Positions 7,095 through 15,377 of a DNA stretch of 45,598 bases are shown piece by piece (positions within the stretch are counted from its first letter, which is position 1; each line of letters opens with the position of its first letter). The position numbers were made by a program, and so were the translations under genes. A model generated the notes under the pieces. That model was given only the letters and a program-made list of their open reading frames with translations, was not told the DNA's origin and searched no databases. The stretch lies in NCBI GenBank assembly GCA_024403555.1, contig JAKSRP010000010.1, positions 1 through 45,598 of the forward strand. Direction: 5' to 3'. This stretch comes from Lachnospiraceae bacterium. Its GTDB lineage: Bacteria > Bacillota > Clostridia > Lachnospirales > Lachnospiraceae.

Positions 7095-8675
7095 TTATTC
7101 GAACTCAATTGTTTCTGGTGGTTTGGATGTTAAATCATAGAACACTCTGTTAACGCCACGAACTTCTTTGATAATTCGGTTCATTACGATCTGAAGTACT
7201 TCAAATGGAAGGTCTGCTGCTTCTGCTGTCATGAAGTCGATGGTTCTTACTGCACGAACAGCTACTGCGTAGTCGTAAGTTCTTTCATCACCCATAACAC
7301 CTACAGATCTCATATTTGTAAGTGCTGCAAAGTACTGGTTTGGCATCCATGGTGCTTCTACGCCATGTTCTTCCTTGTAAGCCTTTGCTGCTTTGTCTAC
7401 TTCTTCTCTATAAATATAGTCTGCATCCTGTACGATGCGTACTTTATCGCCTGTTACTTCACCAATGATACGGATTCCAAGACCTGGGCCTGGGAATGGC
7501 TGACGGTATACTAAGAATTCAGGAAGTCCAAGTTCAAGACCCGCTTTACGAACTTCATCTTTGAATAAGTTACGAAGTGGTTCAATGATTTCTTTGAAAT
7601 CTACGAAATCTGGAAGACCACCTACGTTGTGATGAGATTTGATTACTGCAGATTCTCCACCTAAACCGGATTCTACAACGTCTGGGTAGATTGTTCCCTG
7701 AGCAAGGAAATCAACAGCACCGATTTTCTGTGCTTCTTCTTCAAAGATACGGATGAATTCTTCACCGATGAGTTTACGTTTTTCTTCTGGTTCTGTAATA
7801 CCAGCTAATTTTGCATAATATCTTTCCTGTGCGTTAACACGGATGAAGTTGATATCAAAGTTACCCTTTTCACCGAAGATACCTTCTACTTCATCACCTT
7901 CGTTCTTTCTCATAAGACCGTGGTCAACGAATACACAAGTAAGCTGTGGTCCGATTGCCTTTGCAAGTAAAGCTGCAAGTACGGAAGAATCTACACCGCC
8001 GGAAAGAGCAAGTAATACTTTACCTTCTCCAACCTTTTCACGGATTGCCTGTACCTGGGATGCAACGAAGTCGTCCATTCTCCAGTCACCTGCACAGCCA
8101 CAGATGTTACGAACAAAGTTAAAGATCATCTTTGTTCCTTCTGGTGTGTGAAGTACTTCTGGATGGAACTGAATACCATATAATTTCTTTTCTGCATATT
8201 CAGCTGCTGCAACTGGACAGTCTTTTGTATGTGCGATGGATACAAATCCTTCACCCATAGCACTGATATAATCAAAGTGGCTCATCCAACAGGTTGTTTC
8301 TTCTGGAACTCCTGCAAATAATGGAGATTCTGTATTCACCTTAATATGTGTTTTACCGTATTCCTGAACATCTGCACGTTCAACCTTACCGCCTAAGATA
8401 TGCTGCATAAGCTGAGCACCGTAGCATAAACCAAGTACTGGAATACCTAATTCAAATAATTCTTTTGTATAAGTTGGAGCACCTTCTTCATAGCAGCTGT
8501 TTGGTCCGCCAGTTAAGATAATGCCCTTTGGATTCATCTCTTTGATCTTTTCAATATCTGTTTTATAAGAATAAATTTCACAGTATACGTTACATTCACG
8601 AACACGTCTTGCAACTAACTGATTATACTGTCCACCGAAGTCGACAACGATGACTAATTCGTTCTGCATTTGCAA
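7095..8675 (-). CDS. guaA: GMP synthase (glutamine-hydrolysing)
   Basis: A 526-residue, full-length enzyme converting XMP, glutamine and ATP to GMP. It has an N-terminal class I glutamine amidotransferase ([15 protein letters not shown]; nucleophile Cys in [18 protein letters not shown] catalytic His-x-Glu), then an ATP-pyrophosphatase domain with P-loop [10 protein letters not shown], then the dimerisation domain ending [15 protein letters not shown] precedes the ATG. A separate extended -10 promoter lies just upstream. The 3' end of guaA is a known integration hotspot for genomic islands, which fits the element next to it. No riboswitch is seen in its ~30-base leader. Confidence 0.98.
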   Translation of the reverse strand: MQMQNELVIVVDFGGQYNQLVARRVRECNVYCEIYSYKTDIEKIKEMNPKGIILTGGPNSCYEEGAPTYTKELFELGIPVLGLCYGAQLMQHILGGKVERADVQEYGKTHIKVNTESPLFAGVPEETTCWMSHFDYISAMGEGFVSIAHTKDCPVAAAEYAEKKLYGIQFHPEVLHTPEGTKMIFNFVRNICGCAGDWRMDDFVASQVQAIREKVGEGKVLLALSGGVDSSVLAALLAKAIGPQLTCVFVDHGLMRKNEGDEVEGIFGEKGNFDINFIRVNAQERYYAKLAGITEPEEKRKLIGEEFIRIFEEEAQKIGAVDFLAQGTIYPDVVESGLGGESAVIKSHHNVGGLPDFVDFKEIIEPLRNLFKDEVRKAGLELGLPEFLVYRQPFPGPGLGIRIIGEVTGDKVRIVQDADYIYREEVDKAAKAYKEEHGVEAPWMPNQYFAALTNMRSVGVMGDERTYDYAVAVRAVRTIDFMTAEAADLPFEVLQIVMNRIIKEVRGVNRVFYDLTSKPPETIEFE

Positions 8676-8708
8676 CCTCCTAATAGTGTAAAAAATGAGT
8701 AGGCTTCA

Positions 8709-8717
8709 ATTATATCA
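8709..8717 (-). promoter_or_regulatory. Extended -10 promoter for guaA
   Basis: The minus strand reads TGATATAAT (8717-8709), a consensus -10 with the TGn extension. No good -35 box is visible. It lies ~34 bases before the guaA start. Confidence 0.5.
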
Positions 8718-8734
8718 AAATTACCAGCCTTTTG

Positions 8735-9829
8735 CTAGAAATATTTTTTGATTCCTTTTACGATTCCTTTTGCAACTTTATCTACCTGAGTATCGGATGT
8801 AGATGATTTACGGTCACCTACTTCAATATCAACGGATGCAATCGTAGAATAAGATGTCTGTGTCAAATCAATTGCCATTCGGCCAGAGCTAAAAATCTTT
8901 ACTCCGGAATCTTTTAAGCCGGCAACAAGTTCTTTTCCTAATGCTTCATGCTTTTTATAATTGCTGCTTACCGGGCTCATCTTACGATATTTCCCATCCG
9001 GTACACCAATGTAAAATGCACCTTTGTTTGATGTTGTAGAATCATAATGAATCGCAATATGACAATCTGCATGCGCATTTGCCATGACAGTTCTTGCTAC
9101 GTTGTCAAGCTGAATATCACTATCCTGACGAATCATTAAAACATTATAGCCTTCTGCTAATAATTTGCTCTTTACTTTTTTTGCTACAGCTAAATTACAG
9201 GATGCTTCGGATTTAGATCCAACCGTTGTACCGCCGCTAACAGCTGTTGCATATTTAGAACCTGCGGAAGTACTTCCTCCCGTAACCTTTGCGGATCCAT
9301 CTGGATGGCATAAAGTTTTTTTGCTAGCGCCACCTTTTGTACCATGTCCGGCATTCACTGCAACTGTGATTCCTTTTTTATTCTTTGTTGCATAATATTT
9401 TACGCCTGGATCAGAATGAATTTCGGAATTTTTCGCATATTTCCAGCTTGTCTTCCAAACAATAAGTTTTACTTTTCCACTCCATTTAGAATAAGTTGTT
9501 ACTCCGTCTACTGTTTGATAACAGCGCATACGAATCCATGTATTTGCTTTTGTGGACACTTTATCTTTTGCAATTGTTGTGGATACAGTAGCCGCTTTCT
9601 TTACCTTTACCGTTGTAGCTTCACTGTAATCACTGTTTGTGGAATACTGAATCTGATAACCAGTAACACCTGATACTTTTCCCCATTTAATAGTCACATC
9701 ACCTTTGCCTTTTCGACTAACTGTGCTGATAGATGGTGCCTTAATCGTTGTATCTTCTGCAAATGTTACCATCGAAAAGCTCATGATTACAAGCAATGCT
9801 AATGTTAATAATGCTGCAATTTTCTTCAT
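8735..9829 (-). CDS. Secreted N-acetylmuramoyl-L-alanine amidase with fibronectin III-like domain
   Basis: A 364-residue protein. A signal peptide (MKKIAALLTLALLVIMSFSM, cleavage near FAED) is followed by a fibronectin type III-like domain (~35-130, VTIKWGKVSGVTGYQIQYST) and an amidase_3 domain (~150-364) with the zinc-site motifs VAVNAGHGTKGG and CHIAIHYDST and the late catalytic Glu of ASVDIEVGD. It would cleave the amide between MurNAc and the stem peptide outside the cell. It is last gene of the larB-larC-lipoprotein-CsoR operon, 17 bases after the sensor gene. That linkage is unusual and may simply reflect read-through. Confidence 0.88.
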   Translation of the reverse strand: MKKIAALLTLALLVIMSFSMVTFAEDTTIKAPSISTVSRKGKGDVTIKWGKVSGVTGYQIQYSTNSDYSEATTVKVKKAATVSTTIAKDKVSTKANTWIRMRCYQTVDGVTTYSKWSGKVKLIVWKTSWKYAKNSEIHSDPGVKYYATKNKKGITVAVNAGHGTKGGASKKTLCHPDGSAKVTGGSTSAGSKYATAVSGGTTVGSKSEASCNLAVAKKVKSKLLAEGYNVLMIRQDSDIQLDNVARTVMANAHADCHIAIHYDSTTSNKGAFYIGVPDGKYRKMSPVSSNYKKHEALGKELVAGLKDSGVKIFSSGRMAIDLTQTSYSTIASVDIEVGDRKSSTSDTQVDKVAKGIVKGIKKYF

Positions 9830-9846
9830 GTTTCATTCTCCTCTTA

Positions 9847-10191
9847 TTATTTCATAAACTGATCAATTGCTTTGTTCAGTTGATTGATTGCTTCCATGTC
9901 ACCATCCTGGACCGCATCTACGATACAATGTTCAATATGGTCTTTTAATATGACTTTTCCGGTATTATTCAATGCCGATTTTACTGCGGCCAGCTGAATA
10001 AGCACTTCTGAACAGTCTCTTCCATCTTCCACCATTCGTTTAACGGACTCTAGATGACCGATTGCCCGGGAAAGACGATTTATGACTGCCTTTGTATGTG
10101 CATGACTATGCGTATGCCCGTGCCCAGATTCATGACTGTGAGCAATTCCATGTTCATGCATGTATTCATGATTCATATTTTCATGATCCAT
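9847..10191 (-). CDS. CsoR-family metal sensor with His-rich N-terminus (InrS-like ligand spacing)
   Basis: A 114-residue protein. Residues 1-32 are His-rich (MDHENMNHEYMHEHG ...), followed by the four-helix CsoR/RcnR/FrmR DNA-binding core (INRLSRAIGHLESVKRMVEDG). Cys60, His85 and Cys89 reproduce the C-x24-H-x3-C triad, and His28 sits 32 residues before Cys60. From memory this matches the H-C-H-C set and spacing of the cyanobacterial Ni(II) sensor InrS. Operon context with larB and larC supports nickel; the triad alone would equally fit Cu(I)-sensing CsoR. Its start overlaps the lipoprotein stop by one base. No G-tract operator was found upstream of larB, so its target may lie elsewhere. Confidence 0.85.
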   Translation of the reverse strand: MDHENMNHEYMHEHGIAHSHESGHGHTHSHAHTKAVINRLSRAIGHLESVKRMVEDGRDCSEVLIQLAAVKSALNNTGKVILKDHIEHCIVDAVQDGDMEAINQLNKAIDQFMK

Positions 10192-10994
10192 TATTTCTTA
10201 TGCCTCCAGTAAATCTTTGTTACCAGTTTCTCTCCGGTATTCTTATCTTCCTTAATTCGGATTTTTAAAATATCTCCTTCACTAGAAGTCTTCATAATAG
10301 TCTTTAAGGCATTATAAGTAACACGGTAATTATTAATCTGTGCCCCTACTCGCATACGATAAAATTCTCCATCCACAGATCCAATAAAGATTGCTTCTGT
10401 ATCGTATACATCTAAATTATTGCTGCTAGAGACAGCACTCACACCTGGCGTATAAACATAAAAGCTTTCATAGGAATTTCCCATAACAAGTGTCTTGCCG
10501 ATTTCCTTAATTTCAAGGGCACTGTCTTCCGGACCATAATAATAAATTATAAATCGATCATCGCCCTTTGCATAATGCTTTCGAAGCGTTTCTTTGATGC
10601 TGTCTAAAACCGTCGCATAATAATTTTCTGTTCCATTTACATAGAATTCATCATCTTTATCGAGTTTTTCAGCGGTATAAAACAAAGACTTCTTCGAAAA
10701 TACGACTTTATAACCATTATCCTTATCGATGGATACATTCTGCTCTAAAGCAAGATTCCATCCTGTTGTGTCTTCAATCCCTTTGATCAGCTTTTCTGGT
10801 GTCAGTTTCCCGGTATAAGCCATGTTGTAAGCACCATAATCATCTCTGCTTCCAACATACACCTTTGTCATCTTAATAATTTCTGTTGTTTTTGCTGTTT
10901 CGTCTTTCTCTTCCTTTTTATCACGTCCACATCCAGTAAACATCATAAGAATCATACATAAGACGACAGCAAGCACGAAATATCTTTTTTTCAT
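10191..10994 (-). CDS. Lipoprotein of unknown function in the lar operon
   Basis: A 267-residue protein with an N-terminal hydrophobic segment and lipobox MFTGCG (Cys ~22), so it is probably anchored on the outer face of the membrane. A charged linker (DKKEEKDETAKT) leads to a soluble domain. The stretch YTGKLTPEKLIKGIEDTTGW slightly resembles the start of GerMN-type domains, but I do not assign a family. It contains no His or Cys cluster, so metal binding is not evident. It lies 16 bases after larC and overlaps the sensor gene by one base, so it is tightly co-transcribed with nickel-cofactor genes. Confidence 0.75.
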   Translation of the reverse strand: MKKRYFVLAVVLCMILMMFTGCGRDKKEEKDETAKTTEIIKMTKVYVGSRDDYGAYNMAYTGKLTPEKLIKGIEDTTGWNLALEQNVSIDKDNGYKVVFSKKSLFYTAEKLDKDDEFYVNGTENYYATVLDSIKETLRKHYAKGDDRFIIYYYGPEDSALEIKEIGKTLVMGNSYESFYVYTPGVSAVSSSNNLDVYDTEAIFIGSVDGEFYRMRVGAQINNYRVTYNALKTIMKTSSEGDILKIRIKEDKNTGEKLVTKIYWRHKK

Positions 10995-11010
10995 TTCTAC
11001 TCACCCCTGT

Positions 11011-12369
11011 CTATTTCCATTCAGACACAATCTGCTGATATACCTCAAAAAATGGTCTGTTCTGTTCTTTTGCAAGCATAGCAACGCTTTCATATTCTGG
11101 ATATGCTCGTTCAAATCCTTCCCCGTCGCTGCAGACCTTTACGCTTACTTCTCCCATACTAGTGGCAAATGTTTCGTTTCTGCGTCTTAATACCGTTCGT
11201 TCCATCTTCATTTTGCGAATGCCGATGGTTGTTGTTTCAGTAAAAATGATATCTTCCAGCTCAGAAACTTTGGATTCGTCACAGATTACATTTAACAAAT
11301 AAGCCGGGCGGTTCTTTTTCATAAATACCGGAATATAATGCACATCTCTTGCTCCGGCTGCCATGAGACGCTCCATAGTATAACCAAGAGCTTCCCCACT
11401 GCAATCATCGATATTACTTTCTAATTTGTAGATTGCATCACTTTGAGTACCTGTTTTCTCAATAAACATTGCACGAACAAGACTTGGACGTTCGTATTCA
11501 CGTTTGCCTGCCCCAATGCCCATCTTTGTGATTTTATAAGATGATGGAAGTTTCTTATCCGTCATCAAGGCTGCTGCAATTGCTGCTCCTGTTGGAGTGA
11601 CAAACTCCCCTTCAATGCCAAGTGGATGAAGCACTAGTCCATGTGCTGCTACAATATTCGCGGTTGCTGGTACTGGCACCGGAATCATGCCGTGCTGACA
11701 ACGAATAAATCCTTTCCCTTCTGATAATTCTGGAATGATCACTTCTTCAATATCGAGTAAATCCACACAAACAGCTGCTGCAATGATATCTACAATCGAG
11801 TCAACTGCCCCAACTTCATGAAAATGCACCTGATCCTTAGGAAGTCCATGCGCTTTGCTTTCTGCTTCTGCCAAAATATCAAAGATTTTTACTGCCAGTG
11901 CTTTTGCACGGTCAGAAATTTCTGTATGTTCAATAATATGTAAAATATCCGGTAGCCCACGATGTTCATGATGGTGATGATGATTCTGGTCATGGCCATG
12001 ATGATGGTGATGACCATGTTCGTGGTCATGATGATGGTGGTGACCGTGCTCATGGTCGTGGTGATGGTGGTGACCGTGCTCATGGTCGTGATGATGGTGG
12101 TGATCATGCTCGTGATCATGATGATGACCGTGAAGATATTCCATGTCATGATCATGATTTTCATGAACTGCATCTAATAATACAGAAAAATCACACGCAT
12201 CCAGACCACTTTTCGATACTCTTGATATTTTAATATCATAACCATGAATCGGAATGGACTTCAATGCTTTTAATAATGCTTCCTGATCTGCTCCTAAATC
12301 AAGCATGGAAGCAACAAACATATCTCCACTGATTCCGGAATTGCATTCTAGATATAATGTTTTACTCAT
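11011..12369 (-). CDS. larC: LarC, nickel insertase for the nickel-pincer cofactor, with large His tract
   Basis: A 452-residue protein. The start MSKTLYLECNSGISGDMFVA is the LarC/DUF111 signature. Residues ~69-136 carry about 40 histidines in D-H-E-H-G-H5 repeats. The C-terminal part (SNIDDCSGEALGYTMERLM ... VFMKKNRPAYLLNVIC) is the LarC2-type domain. Family knowledge: LarC inserts Ni into the pincer-dinucleotide made by LarB and LarE for lactate racemase-type enzymes. In Lactiplantibacillus the two halves need a programmed frameshift; here they form one continuous frame. It starts 8 bases inside the end of larB. larE and larA are not in the window. Confidence 0.93.
   Translation of the reverse strand: MSKTLYLECNSGISGDMFVASMLDLGADQEALLKALKSIPIHGYDIKISRVSKSGLDACDFSVLLDAVHENHDHDMEYLHGHHHDHEHDHHHHHDHEHGHHHHHDHEHGHHHHHDHEHGHHHHHGHDQNHHHHHEHRGLPDILHIIEHTEISDRAKALAVKIFDILAEAESKAHGLPKDQVHFHEVGAVDSIVDIIAAAVCVDLLDIEEVIIPELSEGKGFIRCQHGMIPVPVPATANIVAAHGLVLHPLGIEGEFVTPTGAAIAAALMTDKKLPSSYKITKMGIGAGKREYERPSLVRAMFIEKTGTQSDAIYKLESNIDDCSGEALGYTMERLMAAGARDVHYIPVFMKKNRPAYLLNVICDESKVSELEDIIFTETTTIGIRKMKMERTVLRRRNETFATSMGEVSVKVCSDGEGFERAYPEYESVAMLAKEQNRPFFEVYQQIVSEWK
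11998..12117 (-). repeat. Tandem 30-bp repeats encoding D-H-E-H-G-H5
   Basis: Four in-frame 10-codon units of Asp-His-Glu-His-(Gly/Asp)-His5 inside larC (residues ~85-124). Such arrays change copy number easily, so the length of the nickel-buffering tract may vary among strains. Confidence 0.85.
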
Positions 12370-13114
12370 CTGCTTTTACTCCTAAACGATTGATCTGAGT
12401 TGCCATATAACCTGCGCCATAGCCGTTGTCTATATTGACTACCGCAATACCATTTGCACAGGAATTAATCATAGTAAGCAATGCGGAAACCCCGTGAAAG
12501 CTTGCTCCATAGCCGACGGATGTTGGGACTGCGATGACCGGTTTATCCACTAGACCACCAATCACGCTTGCTAAAGCACCTTCCATTCCTGCAACTGCAA
12601 TAATACAGTTTGCATCCTGAATGGCATCAAGTCTAGAAAGCAACCGATGAATGCCTGCTACACCCACATCGTAAATACGTTCCACATGAGTTCCAAAATA
12701 TTCCGCTGTCTGCGCTGCTTCTTCGGCTACAAATAAATCTGCGGTTCCGGCAGAACAGACGGCAACTTTACCAATCTTCTTCTTTCCTTCCTTTTCTATT
12801 TTAATAATTCGAGATAATGGATCGTAAGATGCCTCGCTGTATTGTTCCCGAATCATCTTCGCCTGTTCAGGATTACATCTCGTTCCAAAAACCTCTCCTT
12901 CTTCTTCGTATAATCTTGTAAAAATCTTCATAAGATGCTCATCGCTTTTTCCACTGCAGAAAATAACCTCCGCAAATCCAGAGCGAATTTTTCGATGGGT
13001 ATCTAATTTGGCAAACCCCATCTCTTCAAAAGGCTGTTTCTTTAAATATTTTTCGCCTTCTTCCACAGACATCTTACCAGATTGAATCTGTTCTAAGATT
13101 TCTCTTGTATCCAT
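12362..13114 (-). CDS. larB: LarB, pyridinium-3,5-biscarboxylate mononucleotide synthase
   Basis: A 250-residue protein. The N-terminal part (residues ~1-110) is LarB-specific; the C-terminal half is PurE-like (VAVCSAGTADLFVAEEAAQT, ~120-140, and GMEGALASVIGGLVDKPVIA). Family knowledge: LarB carboxylates and hydrolyses nicotinic acid adenine dinucleotide, the first step of nickel-pincer cofactor synthesis. It is first gene of the operon and overlaps larC by 8 bases. A TATAAT box lies 38 bases upstream. PurE itself is excluded by the long N-terminus and the larC linkage. Confidence 0.93.
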   Translation of the reverse strand: MDTREILEQIQSGKMSVEEGEKYLKKQPFEEMGFAKLDTHRKIRSGFAEVIFCSGKSDEHLMKIFTRLYEEEGEVFGTRCNPEQAKMIREQYSEASYDPLSRIIKIEKEGKKKIGKVAVCSAGTADLFVAEEAAQTAEYFGTHVERIYDVGVAGIHRLLSRLDAIQDANCIIAVAGMEGALASVIGGLVDKPVIAVPTSVGYGASFHGVSALLTMINSCANGIAVVNIDNGYGAGYMATQINRLGVKADE

Positions 13115-13151
13115 AAACCTTCCAACCTTAATTTCATAATTAGTCGATTAT

Positions 13152-13157
13152 ATTATA
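13152..13157 (-). promoter_or_regulatory. -10 box upstream of larB
   Basis: A perfect TATAAT on the minus strand, 38 bases before larB. The -35 region (TTTTAT) is poor, suggesting an activator or a weak promoter. The leader has no obvious metal-sensor dyad. Confidence 0.45.
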
Positions 13158-13184
13158 GCAGAAATACATCGAGAATAAAATAAA

Positions 13185-13223
13185 ATCAGAGCCTGTACCT
13201 AAAAATAATGTACAGGCCCTGAT
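13185..13223 (-). terminator. Terminator of the histidine-kinase operon
   Basis: ATCAGaGCCTGTAC (13185-13198) pairs with GTACAGGCcCTGAT (13210-13223), followed in the minus direction by a T-rich tract. Confidence 0.8.
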
Positions 13224-13236
13224 CAAAATCCATAAT

Positions 13237-14496
13237 CTATTCCGTTTGTTCTTCTGGTATTTTCATAATGACCGTTGTTCCAACATCGCGAACCATGTGG
13301 ATGTCAAAGGTTCCAAGACACATCTTTTCAATTCGTTCACGAACATTTTTTATACCAATATGTGTTTTTTGTCTTACGTTAGTCTGTGGTTTTACATAAC
13401 CAATGCCATTATCTTTGATTTCAATGACATGATTTTTTCCGTCAAAATAGGAAGAAATGATTACCACTCCATGTTCTCTGCCTCTGACACCATGCTTAAT
13501 CGCATTTTCTACCATTGGCTGAACACAAAGCGCAGGCACAAGAAAATCTTTGTCATCCACTTTATATTCGACGGAAATATTCTCAAAACGAAGCATCTCG
13601 ATATCCGAATAAATCTTGGTATGCTTCAATTCCTGTTCAAATGGAATCAAACGATCCGGATTGGCACTGACATCCAAATTGTTTCGAAGATAATCTGAAA
13701 ATTTTAAAACGGTATCTCCTGCCAGCTGCGGATTTTTTCTGCACAAAAAATAAATAATATTTAATGTATTGTACATGAAATGCGGCTGGATTTGCGAAAT
13801 CATCAAAGCATCCCTCTGGTCTCGCAGTCGTTTTTTCTGTTCTTCGAGCAGCTCATTTGCATAATGGATATGCAGATATAGATAATAGGCATAGCAACAG
13901 ATGATTACCGTTTCATTGATGCAATATCTGGACAAAAAGGTCTCTACGCATACCGAACCAAGCCCTACAACCATAATAAACACCAGAATATATTGAGATT
14001 TTTCTGCTTTTCCACCATAATTTTGCGAAGCATAATAGACGAACTGGACCAGACAAATCACAGAAATGATATGTACGGTAAATCCAAGTGGTCCTCGAAT
14101 AAACACATTATTCTCATCATAAGTAAATGCAATAGGTGAAAACAAAGCAGTTGCATAGACGAGACAGTTGATCAATGGAAACAGCCACATCAGTCGGTAT
14201 TTGAGAGTATGACTCATATGCAGGCTCAATGGCAAAATGATCACACATGGCTTAAAGCTGTAACAAATCCATGATACAATCACATGCGCTCTCGTTGGAT
14301 AAGGTAATTCCCCTAAGGAAATCTCCATACGCGTAAAAATGGACATCAAAATGATAATCAGACTTAGATTTTTTAAAAACTGTTTATCCTTTTTGATTGC
14401 CGGAGAATTCGGAACGAGAACAATCCAAAGACCAATAATCATAATCAGAAGAATATAATCTTCATATAAATATTCCAATAAAAATTGACTTATCAT
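13237..14496 (-). CDS. LytS/YehU-type membrane histidine kinase without an adjacent regulator
   Basis: A 419-residue protein. About seven hydrophobic segments occupy residues ~10-215, then a short coiled linker (ELLEEQKKRLRDQRDALM), then the His_kinase box with phosphoacceptor His in QIQPHFMYNTLNI and a GHKL ATPase (N box PMVENAIKHG, G box KDNGIGYV). This class normally pairs with a LytTR or AraC-type response regulator, but none is in the window. It lies 2 bases after the CpXC gene, so both are one transcript. Ligand unknown. Confidence 0.88.
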   Translation of the reverse strand: MISQFLLEYLYEDYILLIMIIGLWIVLVPNSPAIKKDKQFLKNLSLIIILMSIFTRMEISLGELPYPTRAHVIVSWICYSFKPCVIILPLSLHMSHTLKYRLMWLFPLINCLVYATALFSPIAFTYDENNVFIRGPLGFTVHIISVICLVQFVYYASQNYGGKAEKSQYILVFIMVVGLGSVCVETFLSRYCINETVIICCYAYYLYLHIHYANELLEEQKKRLRDQRDALMISQIQPHFMYNTLNIIYFLCRKNPQLAGDTVLKFSDYLRNNLDVSANPDRLIPFEQELKHTKIYSDIEMLRFENISVEYKVDDKDFLVPALCVQPMVENAIKHGVRGREHGVVIISSYFDGKNHVIEIKDNGIGYVKPQTNVRQKTHIGIKNVRERIEKMCLGTFDIHMVRDVGTTVIMKIPEEQTE

Positions 14497-14498
14497 AA

Positions 14499-15146
14499 CT
14501 ATAATCTTTCTAAATATTCCATGGCAATTTCCATGTCTACTTCAATTTCCTGATTAATCGGTGGAAGCTTGACTCCAATATCCTGATAAATGCCATCATA
14601 CATTTCTCTGCTGAAATTAACAGTCAGATGGTTTCCATCTGTACATAAAAATGCGATTTCATACTGGCCATTCTCATTCACATAGAATAAGCTTTCTGCT
14701 ATCTGAAGCTGCGGCATCTGTTTCTGAATTTCGGAAAGATAATAAGCTTTGATAATTTCTACAACACGATCATCTAATCCTTCATCGAAGATACGAATCG
14801 TTTCAGATAACTGATTTTGTGAAAGCACAATTCGGACAATTTCACTTGCTAATACAGTGCCACTATGTGCATCACGGTCTGCATAGACATTGATTGCCTG
14901 AACATAAGCATCTTCACTTGTTACAAGATGAAAATACCAGCCTTTTCCGATTTCCTGATAAATGGTATCGTAAGTGATTCTTCTTTTTGCACCACAATGT
15001 GGGCAGGTAAAGGTGAAAATCTCACCGGATAACACTTTGTCTTTTGTTTCTTTGCTAAACATTGGATCGATCATATCATAAAACTTAAATCCAGATTCTT
15101 CACCACAAGATATGCATCGAACCTTTTCCATATGTACCTTAGACAT
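14499..15146 (-). CDS. CpXC domain protein (zinc-ribbon-like)
   Basis: A 215-residue protein. The N-terminal CISCGEES and TFTCPHCGAKRR pairs (residues ~11-52) form the Cys4 knuckles that define CpXC proteins. The rest is an acidic alpha/beta domain with no catalytic motif that I recognise. The start is MSKVHMEKVRC with GGAAGAAG upstream. It is first gene of a two-gene unit with the LytS-type kinase and may feed that kinase a signal or share its regulon; this is inference. Function of the family is unknown. Confidence 0.75.
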   Translation of the reverse strand: MSKVHMEKVRCISCGEESGFKFYDMIDPMFSKETKDKVLSGEIFTFTCPHCGAKRRITYDTIYQEIGKGWYFHLVTSEDAYVQAINVYADRDAHSGTVLASEIVRIVLSQNQLSETIRIFDEGLDDRVVEIIKAYYLSEIQKQMPQLQIAESLFYVNENGQYEIAFLCTDGNHLTVNFSREMYDGIYQDIGVKLPPINQEIEVDMEIAMEYLERL

Positions 15147-15192
15147 AATTTCTTCTTCCTTTATCTATATAATTTGTATTATTTGTGAAATA

Positions 15193-15237
15193 GTAACGCT
15201 CTTGCGTCACAAAATACTCTTCCTGTGTCACATTATA
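15193..15237 (-). promoter_or_regulatory. Promoter -10 and dyad ahead of the CpXC-kinase unit
   Basis: TATAAT on the minus strand at 15237-15232, with TTGTTC 18 bases upstream as a weak -35. Downstream, in the leader, GTAACGC-TCTT-GCGTCAC (15193-15210) is a 7-bp inverted repeat. The neighbouring TGTGACACAGGAAGAG and TGTGACGCAAGAG look like a diverged direct repeat, so this could be a regulator site or an RNA hairpin. Confidence 0.5.
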
Positions 15238-15273
15238 GCATAATAAATTTGTGTTGAACAATCTTTCTATGAA

Positions 15274-15303
15274 TTTACAGTACCAATGAAAATGTGATAT
15301 GAT
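15274..15303 (+). promoter_or_regulatory. Promoter of the sulfite/nitrite reductase gene
   Basis: TTTACA (15274-15279), 18-base spacer, TATGAT (15298-15303), about 70 bases before the start codon. No riboswitch-like structure was recognised in the leader. Confidence 0.5.
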
Positions 15304-15377
15304 AAAAACAATTAATATAGAAGTTAAATAAATACTATTAAAGTACTAGGAAACATTACATATTGGAGGGTTTATTT

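Noticed and set aside
11962-12177. Met/Val-rich plus-strand frame and a Thr/Ile-rich second minus frame over the His tract
   Set aside because: Both are by-products of the His-codon repeats in larC, which itself is full length.
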